Origin: Gordonia terrae
Lineage (GTDB): Bacteria; Actinomycetota; Actinomycetes; Mycobacteriales; Mycobacteriaceae
DNA: 64,000 nt
Reading direction: 5' to 3'
Assembly (NCBI RefSeq): GCF_001698225.1
Contig: NZ_CP016594.1
Coordinates: 2,108,001-2,172,000, forward strand
Each line of letters opens with the position of its first letter. Position 1 is the stretch's first letter. A model generated the notes under the pieces. It was not told where the DNA came from and ran no database searches. It saw nothing but the letters and a program-made list of their open reading frames with translations. Made by a program: the position numbers and the translations under genes. This document shows, piece after piece, positions 63,301-64,000 of this stretch.

Positions 63301-63999
63301 GGCCCGGCGGACGATGTCCTGGTAGGCGGTGTAGAACTCGGCGAAACCCATCGTCTCGCACTGCTTGATCGCAGCGACGACCAGCGTGCGGTTGCCGTCC
63401 TTGCCGACCAGGTCGATGGCCAGACCCAGGTTGGTGTGTGCGGGCGTGACGACGTTGGGCTTCCCGTCGATCTCGGCGAAGTGCCGGTTCATGTTCGGGA
63501 ACGCCTTGATGGCCTGAACGATCGCGTAACCCAGGATGTGGGTGAAGCTGATCTTGCCGCCGCGGGTACGCGCGAGGTGGTTGTTGACGACGATCCGGTT
63601 GTCGATCATCGCCTTGGCGGGCACGGCCCGGACGCTGGTGGCCGTCGGGATCTCCAACGACAGCGCCATGTTCTTCGCGATGGCCGCGGCGGGACCGCGC
63701 AGCACCTTGTTGCCATCGGCGTTCTCGGACTTCTGGCCTTCGGACGCGCTCGCCTTGCCTGCTTCCGGCTTGGTGGGCTTGGGCTGCGATCGCGCCGAAC
63801 CGTCGCGACTGGCGACGCTGTGGCCCGATGCGGCCTTCGTCGCGGTGGACTCCTTGGCGGGGGCGGGCTTGCGCGGCGCGGTGCGGGCGGGCGTCTGATC
63901 CAGGGTGACCTGCTTGCGCGGTGCGGCCTCCGCGGCCGGTGCGGACGCGCTGCGCGCGGACCCGTTGGTCGATGAACTCGAGGACGAGGAGGTGGTGGA
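60310..63999 (-). CDS. kgd: Multifunctional 2-oxoglutarate enzyme Kgd (5' end off window)
   Basis: Partial: 1229 residues are visible and the N-terminus lies beyond the right edge. Kgd combines 2-oxoglutarate dehydrogenase/decarboxylase E1 with an E2-like succinyltransferase domain, linking to the TCA cycle. An Ala/Ser/Pro/Lys linker (from the edge to about 63715) is followed by the E2-like domain ([21 protein letters not shown]) and the ThDP-dependent E1 part ([56 protein letters not shown]). The C-terminus reads [12 protein letters not shown]...[17 protein letters not shown] short stretch at 60703-60724 equals the intergenic 36-bp repeat core and adds residues AGSGASGS before the [21 protein letters not shown] segment. 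Confidence 0.96.
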   Translation of the reverse strand, partial: STTSSSSSSSTNGSARSASAPAAEAAPRKQVTLDQTPARTAPRKPAPAKESTATKAASGHSVASRDGSARSQPKPTKPEAGKASASEGQKSENADGNKVLRGPAAAIAKNMALSLEIPTATSVRAVPAKAMIDNRIVVNNHLARTRGGKISFTHILGYAIVQAIKAFPNMNRHFAEIDGKPNVVTPAHTNLGLAIDLVGKDGNRTLVVAAIKQCETMGFAEFYTAYQDIVRRARDGKLGADDFSGVTISLTNPGTIGTVHSVPRLMKGQGAIIGAGAMEYPAEFQGASEEQIAELGVGKLMTLTSTYDHRIIQGAESGDFLRTIHELLIDDAFYDEIFTAFHVPYEPIRWRRDLPAGLVDKSTRVLELIAAYRSRGHLMADIDPLMMDSDARSSHPDLDIQNYGLTLWDLDRSFKVGGFHGQEKMKLRDVLSILRDAYCRHVGVEYTHILEPEQQKWLQERVEIKHVKPPVGEQKYILSKLNAAEAFETFLQTKYVGQKRFSLEGAESVIPMMDAVIDQSAEHNLSEVVIGMPHRGRLNVLANIVGKPYSKIFTEFEGNLNPSQAHGSGDVKYHLGAEGKYYQMFGDNEINVSLTANPSHLEAVDPVLEGLVRAKQDLMDDDDRFPILPLMLHGDAAFAGQGVVAETLNMAMLPGYRTGGTVHIVVNNQVGFTTAPEHSRSTEYCTDVAKMIGAPIFHVNSDDPEACVWAAKLAVDYRQAYNKDVVIDLVCFRRRGHNEGDDPSMTQPAMYEVIDTKRGVRKSYTEALIGRGDISTKEAEDALRDYQGQLERVFNEVKELEKFSVEPSPSVESDQTLPTKLVTAVDSTTLELIGDAFVNVPDGFTPHPRVKPVLERRAEAARKGNIDWAFAELLAFGSLVMEGRTVRLSGQDSRRGTFTQRHSVLIDRSSGSEYTPLNHLQPADEESNGGRFMVYDSPLSEFAVVGFEYGYSVGNPDALVVWEAQFGDFVNGAQSIIDEFISSGEAKWGQLSDVVLLLPHGHEGQGPDHTSGRIERFLQLCAEGSMTVALPSTPASYFHLLRRHVLDGISRPLIVFTPKSMLRNKAAVSPVEDFTDDKFRSVIDDPHFEKADAGSGASGSNDSSADRSKVKRVLLVSGKLYYELAARRDKEKREDIAVVRIEQLYPVPHRRLRKTLEQYGNASEFRWVQEEPANQGPWPFLGLWLPEVLPDVLGGLRRVSRRAMSAPSSGSSKVHAVEQQEILDEAFGE

Positions 64000-64000
64000 A

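Noticed and set aside
60355..63975. 1206-residue open frame on the + strand
   Set aside because: It lies opposite kgd and arises from high-GC codon bias; its translation is Arg/Val/Asp-rich with no family motif.

Overview
The window is high-GC DNA from a mycolic-acid actinomycete (order Mycobacteriales). Gordonia or a close relative fits best, but this is inferred from gene content, not from a marker gene. Evidence for the group: AccD5/AccE-type acyl-CoA carboxylase, the cell-wall linker sugar genes rmlD-wbbL-manB next to an LCP ligase, the sigE-rseA-htrA-tatB stress locus, the LpqY-SugABC trehalose importer, the Kgd 2-oxoglutarate enzyme, and many PapA-type acyltransferases. No rRNA, tRNA, CRISPR array, transposase or phage gene was seen.

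Layout. (1) 1-20.35 kb matches, in order, the M. tuberculosis block Rv3284 down to Rv3264c: sufE-like, sseA, maf, accE, accD5, birA, a PH-domain membrane protein, a GtrA-like protein, purK-purE, a TIGR03089 protein, the LCP protein CpsA, rmlD, wbbL, manB. Insertions into this order are a PapA-like gene coupled to sufE, a zinc-peptidase lipoprotein, a four-helix membrane protein, a two-component system, a dienelactone hydrolase and a deazaflavin-dependent oxidoreductase. (2) 20.37-34.7 kb matches a different M. tuberculosis block (Rv1220c to Rv1238): O-methyltransferase, sigE, rseA, htrA, tatB, mrp, a lytic transglycosylase, a DUF1003 protein, an MgtE-N/CBS protein, a 17M-like protein, lpqY-sugA-sugB-sugC. 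(3) 34.7-42.0 kb is accessory DNA around corA: a ParB-like protein overlapping a metallophosphoesterase, a SUFU-domain protein, a methyltransferase/CDGSH pair beside a diiron-type redox protein, a HhH-GPD protein, and an orphan osmolyte-binding lipoprotein. (4) 42.0-45.5 kb holds a 36-bp tandem repeat array and a TetR/monooxygenase/SDR module. (5) 45.5-60.25 kb is the most distinctive part: a glycolipid-type locus between corA and kgd. It has three PapA-like acyltransferases in one operon, a divergent DrrAB-like ABC exporter with a family-2 glycosyltransferase, a lone GT1-type glycosyltransferase, and a tightly coupled GT1-acyltransferase-acyltransferase-GT1 operon. (6) kgd runs off the right edge.

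How the genes work together. The first two blocks build and protect the mycolyl-arabinogalactan envelope: malonyl-/methylmalonyl-type CoA supply with BirA, rhamnose-GlcNAc linker, LCP ligation, SigE stress response, and trehalose recycling. The accessory glycolipid locus encodes sugar transfer, sugar acylation and export without its own polyketide or peptide synthase. I infer a surface acylated glycolipid whose acyl groups come from the general CoA pool. I do not recognise this exact combination as a described pathway.
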